Of a stretch of 64,000 bases of DNA, positions 34,217 to 44,267 are shown in pieces. Source of the DNA: Methylovirgula sp. Its GTDB lineage: Bacteria; Pseudomonadota; Alphaproteobacteria; Rhizobiales; Beijerinckiaceae. A program made the position numbers and the translations under genes. The notes under the pieces were generated by a model. That model was not told where the DNA came from, made no database searches, and saw nothing but the letters and a program-made list of their open reading frames with translations. The stretch covers positions 496,001 to 560,000 of the forward strand of contig NZ_JBBCGP010000001.1 of assembly GCF_037200945.1 (NCBI RefSeq), read 5' to 3'. The number at the start of each line of letters is the position of its first letter. Position 1 is the stretch's first letter.

Positions 34217-34629
34217 GCTACTTCCTCCCATGCAGACTGCATATTTTCGGCAACGGTTTCGTTGTGCAGCGGCGCGCAAAAGCGCGACCGTCGGCATGCG
34301 CGCCAAGGGCGCGACCGAAAATGTCGAGAAGTTGAGCTTGTAAGGCCTTGGCGGCCATCCTTACCCTGCTACGGAAGCTAATTTTGTCAGTCGATTCATA
34401 AGCCTGACGGCTAAAAATCGAAGCGGCTTCCGCGTTCTTATGGCCGCGAAATAAAGAACGAGATGCGCCGGAATGCCACGGGACTTCTTCCCGATCGGTT
34501 TCGGGAGCCTTTCCCGATCTCTCGGAAATTGTCGTTTCGCTGCGGGACAGCATAGATCGACGCAAATCTGCTGCGTCGCGAAGCAACCAACTCAATTATG
34601 CGGGATAAAGCGGGATGTTTTTCGAGTCG
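34217..34629 (-). promoter_or_regulatory. xoxF upstream region with tandem GC hairpins in the leader
   Basis: This 413-base gap carries the xoxF promoter and leader. Within 100 bases of the start codon lie two short hairpins: CGCGC-AAAA-GCGCG (34273-34286) and CGCGCC-AAG-GGCGCG (34299-34313). Each is followed by the bases ACCG. Further up is a cluster of TCCCGA/TCGGGA repeats near 34488-34522. No definite -35/-10 was assigned and no gene is apparent. Confidence 0.4.
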
Positions 34630-35322
34630 TCAGTTCGACTTCGTCGGCATCAGTTCCGACATGATGGTCGAGTGATCCGATCCGAATAATTTTATGCGGA
34701 TGATCTTGTCGCCCAGAAACCAGATGTCGCGATCGAGGTCGCCCGAAATTTCATAATGCTCGGCTTTGATTTGATCGCCGTGGAACTCGATTTGCTCCTC
34801 GCCGAGATCCTTGACCTTGACTTGCAATTGGGCCGCGGAATCGGGATGCAGCAAGGTAGTCTGATCGACGAAATCCCTGCTCCACAGGCTCGCAAAAACC
34901 ATATTGCCCGGCAGTTTGCTGTGGGCGCCGTTCACGTCGAGCAAAACCGCGTCATCCTTGGCAACGGCGCTGACATTGAAATGTTTGCCGTTATCATCCG
35001 TCACCGCTTTGTAGGAAACAAATTTTCCGCCGGTCCAGGTTTCCACCGCCGAGTGAGCAAAGTGATAAGCTTGGATGAACATAACGACGACAGAGATTTG
35101 GGTCTTGAATTTGACGACCGTGGTGTCGCCGGTCTTCTCGATCACGACGGTTTCGACGCCGATTTTATCGCCGTCCCGGGTCACGTCGAAGTCTCGCTCT
35201 TCCGTGGTCGGCGCCGCCGATGCCTCGGCGGGGGCCGTCGTATCCGCGAGACTCGAATGGGCGATAAAACTCAGCGGTAGGAGAGCGAGCAGACCGAGAA
35301 GAAGAGCGTGCTTTCCGGGCAT
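34630..35322 (-). CDS. DUF6134-like secreted protein
   Basis: 230 residues from the ATG at 35322 (MPGKHALLLGLLALLPLSF). The signal peptide probably ends near SSLADT. The mature part has the pattern RDFDVTRDGDKIGVETVVIE, then YKAVTDDNGKHFNVSAVAKDDAVLLDVNG and a beta-rich C-terminus. This matches DUF6134 proteins, periplasmic and of unknown role. It is upstream of xoxF on the same strand, 413 bases from its start, so it may have its own promoter. Confidence 0.7.
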   Translation of the reverse strand: MPGKHALLLGLLALLPLSFIAHSSLADTTAPAEASAAPTTEERDFDVTRDGDKIGVETVVIEKTGDTTVVKFKTQISVVVMFIQAYHFAHSAVETWTGGKFVSYKAVTDDNGKHFNVSAVAKDDAVLLDVNGAHSKLPGNMVFASLWSRDFVDQTTLLHPDSAAQLQVKVKDLGEEQIEFHGDQIKAEHYEISGDLDRDIWFLGDKIIRIKLFGSDHSTIMSELMPTKSN

Positions 35323-35563
35323 AGATCTCTCTTTCGCAATGGACGCCATCTGATTGCCGGCAACAGTGGTTGACGATGCTCGACGCGGCGGAACTCGATT
35401 CGGCTTCCGACACGACTTAGCTTGGACTCTATTTCAATGGCAATCTGCCGAATTTCGGTCAATCACGCGTTGTTTCAGAAAATTTCTGCATTGCTCTCAT
35501 GCCAGGATTATGGCGGCCGGCCAAATTCGTCCACAACCTCGCGGGTCGCGGACGGATTTTATT

Positions 35564-37063
35564 CTACTGACCCTGCCATGACGCAAAGGCGTCATTGATC
35601 GCGCGCGAGCCAGAGGCATTCTTCTCGAACGTCAGCTTGGCGATGCGGCCGTTGTTCAGCATGATCGGAATGTCGATCCACTCCAGTTTTTTCAGAAGAT
35701 CGATATTTCCGGCCTCGGCGTCGCCGCGGGTCAAGCCGACAAGGAAGGAATTATCCATAATCGGCACGACCACACCCTTTAATGCCTCGCCGCTTGGACT
35801 GTCCTCGCTGCGCAATTGTGGCGCGCTGATTTCCTTGACGCCGCCGGTCGTGCTGCCCGCTCCGACCGCGAAAACGATCGTGATTGTGTGCGAAGCCGAG
35901 AGGCTTGGGTCGGTATTTTTCTGAATATCGACCGTGACCTTCAATTTGTCGTCGGGGACGTCGATGTCGGCGTGGACGGCCGTCGACAATGGCTGGCCCG
36001 GCCCGTTGCTGACGTTTTCGAGCTTCCAGACGACAGTCCCGACATAGGTCTTCACCTTATTCGGCTCGTCCGGCGCTTCGACGAGCAGCGCGGCGCGGTA
36101 AGCCACCGGCAGGGTTGTGTTTGAATCGGCCGGCTTCGGCGCCGCCGCCTCTGTCGGTGCAGGCGACGGGTTTGCGGGTGCGGGCGCGGGCTGAGCTTCG
36201 GACGACGCGGGCGCGGATGTCGCCGGCTGCGAGTCCGCGTCACCGGCGCGCTGGGTAATCTTGGTGCTGTTCGTGTCCGCAGTTTGATTTTGCGGCCGGT
36301 TGAAGGCCGTGAGCTGATCCGGCCGGTCGCGCAGCTTCCAGGCCGCGACCGCCACGAGGGCCACGAGCACGACCACGACACCGATCACGATCCAAAGCCG
36401 CCGGCCGGCAGGCGCATCGCCCAAATCCTGCTGCGGCGCGATCGGCCGCGCCGATTCGGGAAGCCGCATCCTTGGCGGCTCGGGCCGTGGCTCCTTGCCC
36501 GGTTCGCGCGCGGGCGGCACATCCAGCCTCGGTTCGCGGTTCGGCTGGCGCAGGGGCGGCGGCTCGGACGGCGCAATAAACGAAGGCGTCGGTGGCGGGA
36601 CCGCTTCGATTTTTGGCTGTGACCGCCCGTTTGCCTCGCCGGCAGGCTCGTCTAACGCCGGAACGCCGTTCGCGCGGCGTGATCCGACTGAGGGTGCAGG
36701 CGGCTGCGATGAAGCGGCCGGTGTTTGCGGGCGCGGCGCGGACGCGGGCCTTGGCGGCGGCGTAAACGGCCGCGGCGCGGGACGAGCCGGGGTCTGGGCC
36801 ACGGGTGGCTGCGTAGATGGTTGGACCGGAGGCTGGGGTGTGGGCGGCGCGACGCCGCTCAGCTCTGCTTCGAGCCGCGCAACGGCAGCATCGAGCGACT
36901 CTGTTTCGCGCGCGAGATCTGCAGCTGGCACCGGCGGCTGCAAATTCTGAAGCTGCCCCAACAGTGCCTTGCGGGCACGTTCGTAGACGGCCCGGCGCGT
37001 TTCGGGCGTGGAATTCGGCAGGCCGGCGATGGCCTTGGCCAGCAAGGGGTAATATTCAGCCAT
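35564..37063 (-). CDS. Single-pass membrane protein with Pro-rich cytoplasmic region, unknown function
   Basis: 499 residues. The N-terminus MAEYYPLLAKAIAGLPNSTPETRRAVYERARKAL is a conserved helical start known from Rhizobiales hypothetical proteins. It continues as a Pro/Ala-rich disordered region (about 75-215), one membrane segment (223-243) and a periplasmic domain with VVWKLENVSNGPGQP and beta-strand character. No catalytic motif seen. It may be a cell-envelope protein. It is transcribed toward the DUF6134 gene. Confidence 0.7.
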   Translation of the reverse strand: MAEYYPLLAKAIAGLPNSTPETRRAVYERARKALLGQLQNLQPPVPAADLARETESLDAAVARLEAELSGVAPPTPQPPVQPSTQPPVAQTPARPAPRPFTPPPRPASAPRPQTPAASSQPPAPSVGSRRANGVPALDEPAGEANGRSQPKIEAVPPPTPSFIAPSEPPPLRQPNREPRLDVPPAREPGKEPRPEPPRMRLPESARPIAPQQDLGDAPAGRRLWIVIGVVVVLVALVAVAAWKLRDRPDQLTAFNRPQNQTADTNSTKITQRAGDADSQPATSAPASSEAQPAPAPANPSPAPTEAAAPKPADSNTTLPVAYRAALLVEAPDEPNKVKTYVGTVVWKLENVSNGPGQPLSTAVHADIDVPDDKLKVTVDIQKNTDPSLSASHTITIVFAVGAGSTTGGVKEISAPQLRSEDSPSGEALKGVVVPIMDNSFLVGLTRGDAEAGNIDLLKKLEWIDIPIMLNNGRIAKLTFEKNASGSRAINDAFASWQGQ

Positions 37064-37170
37064 TGGCGTTCAGATCGTCTCGCTGTGTACGGCAAACCGA
37101 GGCGTAAGCATCATCTGTGGCGCAAATAGCACCGGCGGGCGCTTCAAACACAATTCCATAGACGCAAACA

Positions 37171-38469
37171 CTAGCGGTCCTGAAAGGGATTATGAACCAG
37201 AATTGTGTCTTCGCGCTCCGGACTTGTCGAAAGCAGCGCCACGGGTGCCTCGATCAGTTCTTCGATCCGGCGGACGTATTTGATGGCCTGCGCGGGCAAT
37301 TGTGCCCAGGAGCGCGCGCCGGCCGTCGTTTCCTTCCACCCCGGAATTGATTCGTAGATCGGCTCGAGCCGCTGCTGCATCGCCTGTGCCGCCGGCATGT
37401 GGTCGAATTTGACCCCGTCGAGCTCATAGCCCACGCAGACCTTGATCTCATCGAGGCCGTCGAGAATGTCTAGCTTGGTCAGCGCGATGCCATCGATGCC
37501 CGAGGTCTTCACCGCCTGGCGCACCAGCACCGCATCGAACCAGCCGCAACGCCGCCGCCGCCCCGTATTGGTGCCAAACTCATGGCCACGATCGCCGATC
37601 AGTTCGCCGATCTCATCATGGAGTTCGGTCGGAAATGGGCCGCCGCCGACGCGCGTCGTGTAAGCCTTCGCGATACCGAGCACATAGCCGATCGCCTTGG
37701 CCCCGAGTCCCGAACCTGTCGCCGCATTGGCCGCGACCGTGTTCGATGAGGTGACGAAAGGGTAGGTGCCGTGATCGACATCGAGCATCGCGCCTTGCGC
37801 GCCTTCAAAAAGGATACGCCGGCCGTCGCGGCGATAAGTTTCGAGCAGATCCCAGGTCGCGGCCATGAAGGGAAGAATTTTTGGCGCGACGGAAAGTACC
37901 TCCTCGCGGATATCGGCGGCCGAGACCGGCGGCATGCCGAGACCGGCGCGAAGCGGCGCATGATGCGCGAGCAGCCGCGCGATCTTCTCGTCGAGCGAAT
38001 CCGGGTCGGTAAGGTCCATCAGGCGCAGCGCCCGGCGTCCGACCTTGTCCTCGTAGGCCGGACCGATGCCACGCTTGGTCGTGCCAATTTTCACGCCTTC
38101 GGTGATTGCCGATTCGCGGAAGGCATCGAGATCGCGATGCAGCGCCAGAATCAGCGTGACGTTTTCGGCAATCTTCAGATTGATGGGAGAAACTTCGACG
38201 CCCTGCGATTCGAGCTTGGCGATTTCGGCGACGAGATGGTGCGGATCGAGCACGACGCCGTTGCCGATGACCGAGAGTTTGCCGGGGCGCACGATGCCGG
38301 ATGGCAAGAGGGCCAGTTTATAAGTCTGGTTGCCGATGACGAGCGTATGACCGGCGTTGTGGCCACCCTGAAAGCGCACGACGACATCCGCCTCGAGCGA
38401 AAGCCAATCGACGATCTTGCCCTTGCCCTCGTCGCCCCATTGGGCACCGACCACCACAACATTCGCCAT
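37171..38469 (-). CDS. purA: Adenylosuccinate synthetase
   Basis: 432 residues from the ATG at 38469 (MANVVVVGAQWGDEGKGKIVDWLS), containing the GDEGKGK P-loop. GHNAGHT, KRGIGPAYEDK and the C-terminal SPEREDTI are typical. It uses GTP to join IMP and aspartate, the first step from IMP to AMP. Length is normal. It is transcribed away from kup. Confidence 0.97.
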   Translation of the reverse strand: MANVVVVGAQWGDEGKGKIVDWLSLEADVVVRFQGGHNAGHTLVIGNQTYKLALLPSGIVRPGKLSVIGNGVVLDPHHLVAEIAKLESQGVEVSPINLKIAENVTLILALHRDLDAFRESAITEGVKIGTTKRGIGPAYEDKVGRRALRLMDLTDPDSLDEKIARLLAHHAPLRAGLGMPPVSAADIREEVLSVAPKILPFMAATWDLLETYRRDGRRILFEGAQGAMLDVDHGTYPFVTSSNTVAANAATGSGLGAKAIGYVLGIAKAYTTRVGGGPFPTELHDEIGELIGDRGHEFGTNTGRRRRCGWFDAVLVRQAVKTSGIDGIALTKLDILDGLDEIKVCVGYELDGVKFDHMPAAQAMQQRLEPIYESIPGWKETTAGARSWAQLPAQAIKYVRRIEELIEAPVALLSTSPEREDTILVHNPFQDR

Positions 38470-38657
38470 TGCGCGCGCGGATCTCCCTAAAATCTCAAAC
38501 AAAAACCCCGGCGCGACCTGCAACGGCAGCACCGGGGCTCATTGCGCCGACCAGATACACGAGGCCGCCTTTCGAGTAAAGGCGGGGCCGGGTCGGCCAA
38601 GAGCGCTGTCGCACTGCCCGTTATGAAAAAGCCATGTGTTTCAGTGATAGGCTGATG

Positions 38658-40556
38658 ACCACCGGAATCCCGATCATGAATCCAGACCAGCGTCCCGACC
38701 CGCAGGCCGGTAAAAGCCTTGCCCGCATGGGCGTTGCCGCACTCGGCGTCGTCTTCGGCGACATCGGCACGAGCCCGCTCTACACGTTGAAGACCGTCCT
38801 TGATGTCACCGGCGGCTCCAGCCAGCATGCGGTGCTGGGCGTCCTGTCGCTGCTCATCTGGACGCTGATCATCGTCACGACGATTAAATATGTCTCCTTC
38901 GCCATGCGCATCGATAACGATGGCGAGGGCGGGATATTGGCGCTGATGTCGCTGCTGGGCATCAAGCGGCAGCATCGTCCTTACATTATCGCCATCGGCC
39001 TCTTCGGCGCGGCGCTCATCTATGGCGACGGCGCCATCACGCCGGCGATCTCGGTTCTCTCTGCGCTCGAAGGCCTGCAGATCGCGGCGCCGCATCTGCA
39101 TAATTTCATCCTGCCGCTGACAGTCGTAATCCTTATCGGGCTGTTTGCCGCGCAGCCGCTCGGCACGGCGAAGATCGGCCGGGCTTTCGGACCGGTGATG
39201 CTGTTCTGGTTCATTACCATCGGCCTGTTGGGGCTTGCCGGCCTGGTGCGCCATCCCGCCGTGCTCGAGGCCCTGAGCCCGACCTATGCGGTGAGCTTTC
39301 TGTTTCATGGCGGCTGGACATCGTTTCTCGTGCTCGGCGCGGTTTTTCTCTGCGTCACCGGCGCCGAAGCGCTCTATGCGGACATGGGCCATTTCGGCGC
39401 CGGGCCGATCCGCCTGTCGTGGTACGCTGTGGTCTTCCCAAGTCTCATCCTGAATTACGCCGGACAGGCGGCGCTTGTGGCTTCGGGCGCCCCGACGCAG
39501 GACAATATTTTCTACCAGCTCTGCCCGCCGCAATTGCTGATGCCGTTTATCATCCTCGCCACGCTGGCAACGATCATCGCCAGCCAATCGATCATCTCCG
39601 GCGCTTTTTCGATGACCAAACAGGCGATCAACCTCGGCTGGTTGCCACGGCTCAAGATCACCCAAACCTCAAAGGAAGGTGTCGGCCAGATTTACGTCGG
39701 CACGGTCAACTGGATTCTGATGGTGGTGACGATCGGCCTCGCGCTCGCCTTCAAGAAATCCGACAATCTGGCCTCGGCCTATGGCATCGCCGTCTCGGCG
39801 ACGATGCTGATGACGACACTCCTGCTCTTCATCGCCATGCGCGAAATCTGGGGCTGGAGCCTTGCGGCGGCCGGCGCTGTCGCCGCCGGTTTCTTCATCG
39901 TCGATGCAAGCTTCTTTCTCGCCAACATGACCAAGCTTGCCGAAGGCGGCTATGTCCCACTGGTGCTCGCGGCGATCGTCTATGGTCTGATGTATATCTG
40001 GCACCGCGGCATGGAGGCGGTCAGCTGGCGTATCGCGGGCTCCTCGCTTCCGCTCGTCGATTTCTGCGCCAATCTGCAGAAGAACAATATCGCCCGTGTG
40101 CCCGGCACCGCGGTGTTTCTGACGCGCGCGCAGTCCGCGACGCCACCAATCATCGCCTGGCACGTGCGGACCAACCGCAGCATTCACCAGCAAGTTATTG
40201 CCGTCACGGTCATCATGGAATCGCGATCCTACATCGCCAGCGCTCAGCGCGTCAGCGTCGAAGAGGTCTGGCCAGGCTTCTGGCGCGTCATCGCGCATTA
40301 TGGCTTCATGCAGAGACCGAGCCTGCCGGCGCTTGCAAAAGTCGTCCAGCAGAAAGATCCGCGGATCGATCTCTCCGACGTCGTCTATTACATCGGCACT
40401 GAAACCGTCGTGCCGAGCAACGACAGGAAGAGTGCAATGCCGCGTTGGCAGGAAGCGATCTTCGCAGCCATGGACCGCAACGCCGCGCATCTCAGCGATT
40501 TCCTGCAATTGCCGCCAGACCAAGTCGTCGAAATCGGCCGTCAGATCCCGATCTGA
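38658..40556 (+). CDS. kup: Low-affinity potassium uptake protein Kup
   Basis: About 632 residues from the ATG at 38658; another ATG at 38676 is equally possible. GVVFGDIGTSPLYT is the Kup signature. About 12 membrane segments cover the first 430 residues and a cytoplasmic C-terminal domain follows. It imports K+ with protons. It is the only plus-strand gene in the block between nadD and rsfS. Confidence 0.93.
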   Translation, partial: TTGIPIMNPDQRPDPQAGKSLARMGVAALGVVFGDIGTSPLYTLKTVLDVTGGSSQHAVLGVLSLLIWTLIIVTTIKYVSFAMRIDNDGEGGILALMSLLGIKRQHRPYIIAIGLFGAALIYGDGAITPAISVLSALEGLQIAAPHLHNFILPLTVVILIGLFAAQPLGTAKIGRAFGPVMLFWFITIGLLGLAGLVRHPAVLEALSPTYAVSFLFHGGWTSFLVLGAVFLCVTGAEALYADMGHFGAGPIRLSWYAVVFPSLILNYAGQAALVASGAPTQDNIFYQLCPPQLLMPFIILATLATIIASQSIISGAFSMTKQAINLGWLPRLKITQTSKEGVGQIYVGTVNWILMVVTIGLALAFKKSDNLASAYGIAVSATMLMTTLLLFIAMREIWGWSLAAAGAVAAGFFIVDASFFLANMTKLAEGGYVPLVLAAIVYGLMYIWHRGMEAVSWRIAGSSLPLVDFCANLQKNNIARVPGTAVFLTRAQSATPPIIAWHVRTNRSIHQQVIAVTVIMESRSYIASAQRVSVEEVWPGFWRVIAHYGFMQRPSLPALAKVVQQKDPRIDLSDVVYYIGTETVVPSNDRKSAMPRWQEAIFAAMDRNAAHLSDFLQLPPDQVVEIGRQIPI

Positions 40557-40559
40557 CGA

Positions 40560-41042
40560 TCAGCGCGCAACCGTTTGCGGGGATGCAGGCTTCTCCAGTG
40601 TCGGCGAAGCCGCATTGCGCATCTCATTGAGCATGTGACGCCGTTTGGCAGTGTTATAATAACCCGAACTGTAAAGCCGCAGCGCGCGCGATTCACTGCC
40701 GCCTGATAGGCGATAGGCATTCGCGAGATAAGGCACGCCATAGGTCAGATTGACTTCCGGGTCGAGCAGGCCGCGCGGCGTGCCATGATAGCCCATGCCG
40801 CGCGCGGTCACATAGGTGATCTGCATGAGACCGTAATAACGCCGCGTACACGCCGCCGCGTTATAACCGCTCTCCTTGGCGATCAGCCGATGCAGCAAGT
40901 GTTCGGGAATACCGTGACGATGCGCATAACGCGCAATAAGCAGATCGAAGTTCGACGCGTGCGACTGCGTCGCCGCTGCGGCTGAACACAGCAGCGTCGC
41001 GGCGATGCCGACAATGATTGATCGAGGCAATGGCGAAGTCAT
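40560..41042 (-). CDS. Lytic transglycosylase (SLT domain)
   Basis: 160 residues from the ATG at 41042 with a signal peptide (MTSPLPRSIIVGIAATLLC...SHA). The SLT lysozyme-like domain has the catalytic Glu in LIAKESGYN, then YYGLMQITYVTARGMG and the NLTYGVPYLANAY segment. It cleaves glycan strands to anhydromuropeptides, the substrates of AmpG. It ends 3 bases from the kup stop (convergent) and lies downstream of sdhB. Confidence 0.9.
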   Translation of the reverse strand: MTSPLPRSIIVGIAATLLCSAAAATQSHASNFDLLIARYAHRHGIPEHLLHRLIAKESGYNAAACTRRYYGLMQITYVTARGMGYHGTPRGLLDPEVNLTYGVPYLANAYRLSGGSESRALRLYSSGYYNTAKRRHMLNEMRNAASPTLEKPASPQTVAR

Positions 41043-41114
41043 CGCCGTACTTTGGCCCCGAGAATGGGGCCTCAACGCGGCAGCGCGAGCGTGGCTTTTA
41101 GTTACAAGACCGCA

Positions 41115-41894
41115 TCAAAGCTGCCGCTCGATCATCAAATCCTTGATTTCGGCAATGGCCTTGGCCGGGTTCAAACCCTTCGGGCAGGCCTTGGCGCAAT
41201 TCATGATCGTATGGCAGCGATAAAGCCGGAACGGGTCTTCGACATTATCGAGACGCTCGCCCGTTGCTTCGTCACGCGAATCGCTGATCCAACGATAGGC
41301 CTGCAAGAGAACCGCCGGGCCGAGATAACGATCGCCGTTCCACCAATAGCTTGGGCACGAGGTCGAGCAGCAGGCGCAGAGAATGCACTCGTAGAGTCCG
41401 TCGAGTTTGGCACGATCCGTCGGCGACTGCCGCCATTCCTTTTCCGGCGCCGGCGTCACCGTCTGCAGCCAGGGCTGCACCGACGCATGCTGCGCATAGA
41501 AATTGGTGAGATCGGGAACGAGATCCTTCACCACGCTCATATGCGGCAGCGGATAGATCGCAACCGCGCCATCGACTTCTGCCATCGACTTGGTGCAGGC
41601 GAGCGTATTGGTGCCGTCGATATTCATCGCGCAGGAGCCGCACACGCCCTCGCGGCAGGAGCGACGGAACGTCAGCGTCGGATCGATCTTGTTCTTGATC
41701 CAGATGATCGCGTCGAGAATCATCGGCCCGCAATCGTCGAGATCGACGAAATACGTATCGACATGCGGATTGAGCCCGTCATCCGGGTTCCAGCGATAGA
41801 CATGGAATTCGCGCAGATTGGCCGCGCCCGCGGGCTTCGGCCACGTCTTGCCTTTGACGAGTTTCGAGTTCTTGGGCAACGCGAATTCAGCCAT
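41115..41894 (-). CDS. sdhB: Succinate dehydrogenase iron-sulfur subunit
   Basis: 259 residues from the ATG at 41894. Cysteines for the [2Fe-2S] cluster (CREGVCGSC), the [4Fe-4S] cluster (CILCACCSTSCP) and the [3Fe-4S] cluster (CHTIMNCAKACPKGLNP) are all present. It carries electrons from SdhA to the quinone site at the membrane in complex II. It is the last gene of sdhCDAB. Confidence 0.97.
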   Translation of the reverse strand: MAEFALPKNSKLVKGKTWPKPAGAANLREFHVYRWNPDDGLNPHVDTYFVDLDDCGPMILDAIIWIKNKIDPTLTFRRSCREGVCGSCAMNIDGTNTLACTKSMAEVDGAVAIYPLPHMSVVKDLVPDLTNFYAQHASVQPWLQTVTPAPEKEWRQSPTDRAKLDGLYECILCACCSTSCPSYWWNGDRYLGPAVLLQAYRWISDSRDEATGERLDNVEDPFRLYRCHTIMNCAKACPKGLNPAKAIAEIKDLMIERQL

Positions 41895-41922
41895 ACCTGC
41901 GGCTCCTAATACACTTGATTCA

Positions 41923-43752
41923 TCAATACACGCGCGCCTTGGGCTCGATGTACGCGATCTCATTGGTCATCGTGTAACTATGCACCGGGCGGTAATCGAG
42001 ATCGACGGTGCGCTTTTCCGGATCGATCGATGCCAACGTATGCTTCATCCAATTCTTGTCGTCGCGGTCGGGAAAATCCTCGCGCGCATGTGCGCCGCGC
42101 GATTCCGTGCGATTGACCGCGCCGTCCATCGTGACGACGGCCTGGATGATGAGGTTGTCGAATTCCAGCGTCTCGATAAGATCGGAGTTCCAGATCAACG
42201 AACGGTCGGTGACGCGCACATCGTCGCGTGCCGCCCAGACCTCGTGGATCAGCTTCGAGCCTTCGACCAGTGTCTCGCCGGTGCGATAGACGGCGCAATT
42301 GTTCTGCATAACCTTCTGCATGCGCAGCCGCAGGTCCGCCGTCGGCGTGCCGCCATTGGCATAGCGGAAGCGATCGAGCCGGCCGAGCGCATAGTCCGCA
42401 GAATCCGGTGCGAGCTCTGGCTGTTTGGCGCCGGCGACGACGACTTCTGCGGCGCGCTTGGCGGCCGAACGGCCAAAGACGATCAGATCGATCAGCGAAT
42501 TGGAGCCAAGCCGGTTCGCGCCATGCACGGAGACGCACGCCGCCTCACCGATCGCCATCAGGCCAGGCACGACGACATCCGGATCATCACCGCGCTTGAC
42601 CACAACTTCGCTGTGAAAATTCGTCGGGATGCCGCCCATGTTGTAATGGACCGTCGGCAGGACCGGGATCGGCTCCTTGGTGAGATCGACACCGGCGAAA
42701 ATCCGCGCGCTTTCGGAAATGCCGGGCAGACGCTCATGTAGCACCGCCGGATCGAGATGATCGAGGTGCAGATAGATGTGATCCTTGTTGCGGCCGACGC
42801 CGCGGCCTTCGCGGATTTCCATCGTCATGGCGCGCGAAACCATGTCACGCGGCGCGAGGTCCTTCACCGACGGCGCGTAGCGCTCCATGAAACGTTCGCC
42901 CTGGGCGTTGGTCAGATAGCCGCCCTCGCCGCGCGCGCCCTCGGTGATGAGACAGCCGGCGCCATAGATGCCGGTCGGATGGAATTGCACGAATTCCATA
43001 TCCTGTAGCGGCAGGCCGGCGCGCAAGATCATCGCATTGCCGTCGCCGGTGCAGGTATGCGCTGAGGTCGCAGAGAAATAGGCGCGGCCATAGCCACCCG
43101 TCGCCAGCATGACCATCTGCGAGCGGAAGCGGTGGATCGTGCCGTCATCGAGCTTGAGGCAGATGACGCCGCGGCAGCGGCCTTCCTCCATGATGAGGTC
43201 AATGGCGAAATATTCGACGAAGAACTCGGCCGAATGCCGCAAAGCCTGGCCATAGAGCGTATGCAGCAGGGCGTGACCGGTGCGGTCGGCGGCGGCGCAG
43301 GTGCGCTGCGCTGGCGGGCCTTTACCGAAGTCCGTGGTCATGCCGCCAAACGGGCGCTGATAGATGCGGCCGTCCTGCGTGCGCGAGAACGGCACGCCCC
43401 AATGTTCCAGTTCGTAAACCGCGTCGGGCGCGTTGCGCACCAAATATTCGATGGAATCCTGATCGCCGAGCCAGTCCGACCCCTTCACGGTGTCGTACAT
43501 GTGCCATTTCCAATTGTCCGGCCCCATGTTGCCAAGCGAGGCGGCGACGCCGCCCTGTGCGGCAACTGTATGCGAGCGCGTCGGGAACACTTTGGTGATG
43601 GCGGCGGTGCGCAGGCCCGCTTCCGAACAGCCAACGATGGCGCGCAATCCGGCGCCGCCGGCGCCGACGACGACGACATCGAAATCATGATCGACGATCG
43701 GATAAGCGCGTCCGTTGATGCCGGGCGCCGTGCCGGAGCCTTCAGCCGCCAT
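41923..43752 (-). CDS. sdhA: Succinate dehydrogenase flavoprotein subunit
   Basis: 609 residues from the ATG at 43752, which has GGGAAGG close upstream. The FAD-binding site is DVVVVGAGGAGLRA, the covalent FAD His lies in RSHTVAAQGG, and the active-site region includes HPTGIYGAGCLITEGARGEGG. It oxidises succinate to fumarate in the TCA cycle. Gene order sdhC-sdhD-sdhA-sdhB is standard. Confidence 0.97.
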   Translation of the reverse strand: MAAEGSGTAPGINGRAYPIVDHDFDVVVVGAGGAGLRAIVGCSEAGLRTAAITKVFPTRSHTVAAQGGVAASLGNMGPDNWKWHMYDTVKGSDWLGDQDSIEYLVRNAPDAVYELEHWGVPFSRTQDGRIYQRPFGGMTTDFGKGPPAQRTCAAADRTGHALLHTLYGQALRHSAEFFVEYFAIDLIMEEGRCRGVICLKLDDGTIHRFRSQMVMLATGGYGRAYFSATSAHTCTGDGNAMILRAGLPLQDMEFVQFHPTGIYGAGCLITEGARGEGGYLTNAQGERFMERYAPSVKDLAPRDMVSRAMTMEIREGRGVGRNKDHIYLHLDHLDPAVLHERLPGISESARIFAGVDLTKEPIPVLPTVHYNMGGIPTNFHSEVVVKRGDDPDVVVPGLMAIGEAACVSVHGANRLGSNSLIDLIVFGRSAAKRAAEVVVAGAKQPELAPDSADYALGRLDRFRYANGGTPTADLRLRMQKVMQNNCAVYRTGETLVEGSKLIHEVWAARDDVRVTDRSLIWNSDLIETLEFDNLIIQAVVTMDGAVNRTESRGAHAREDFPDRDDKNWMKHTLASIDPEKRTVDLDYRPVHSYTMTNEIAYIEPKARVY

Positions 43753-43853
43753 TCCTTCCCACCTTCTCCGGCTCAGCCGGTCCAATTCAATAGATCAATC
43801 AAGAGAGGGATTTTCGCGAAAAACCGGTATTCCCTTTTTCGCATCCCGCTCCA

Positions 43854-44243
43854 TTAAAGGCTCAGCTTGAGCACCGCAAAGATCGCCGCCGCGCCGAAGC
43901 CGACGGCAAAAAGCGCATTGCCAATCAAGGCCCATTCCCGTGCCCGGGGCGTGTGAACGTAGTCATCGATGATCGACTGCATGCCGACCCGCATATGCAC
44001 GATGCTCGCAAGGATGAAGAGCAAGAGAAAGATCGCGGTGCACGGATGCGCAAACTCCGCCCGCACGCCCGCCTCGCTCTTGCCGACGAGGTGCAGCATG
44101 ATCCAGACGAAAGCGATCGCGAGTGGCACGAGGGCCGCCGTCGTCACACGCATACGCCACAGTTCGCCGGTGCCGGACTTGGCAGCGCCGAGAAACGACA
44201 CTTTGCTGGCTGCGCTGCGGATCGAATGTGGATCGCGGGTCAT
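43854..44243 (-). CDS. sdhD: Succinate dehydrogenase membrane anchor subunit
   Basis: 129 residues with three membrane segments. The haem-ligand and quinone-site His and Asp/Tyr lie in ASIVHMRVGMQSIIDDYVH. It anchors complex II with SdhC. It starts 24 bases after the sdhC stop and ends about 100 bases before sdhA. Confidence 0.93.
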   Translation of the reverse strand: MTRDPHSIRSAASKVSFLGAAKSGTGELWRMRVTTAALVPLAIAFVWIMLHLVGKSEAGVRAEFAHPCTAIFLLLFILASIVHMRVGMQSIIDDYVHTPRAREWALIGNALFAVGFGAAAIFAVLKLSL

Positions 44244-44267
44244 GCTCTAACTCGTGCTCGGTTTTGG

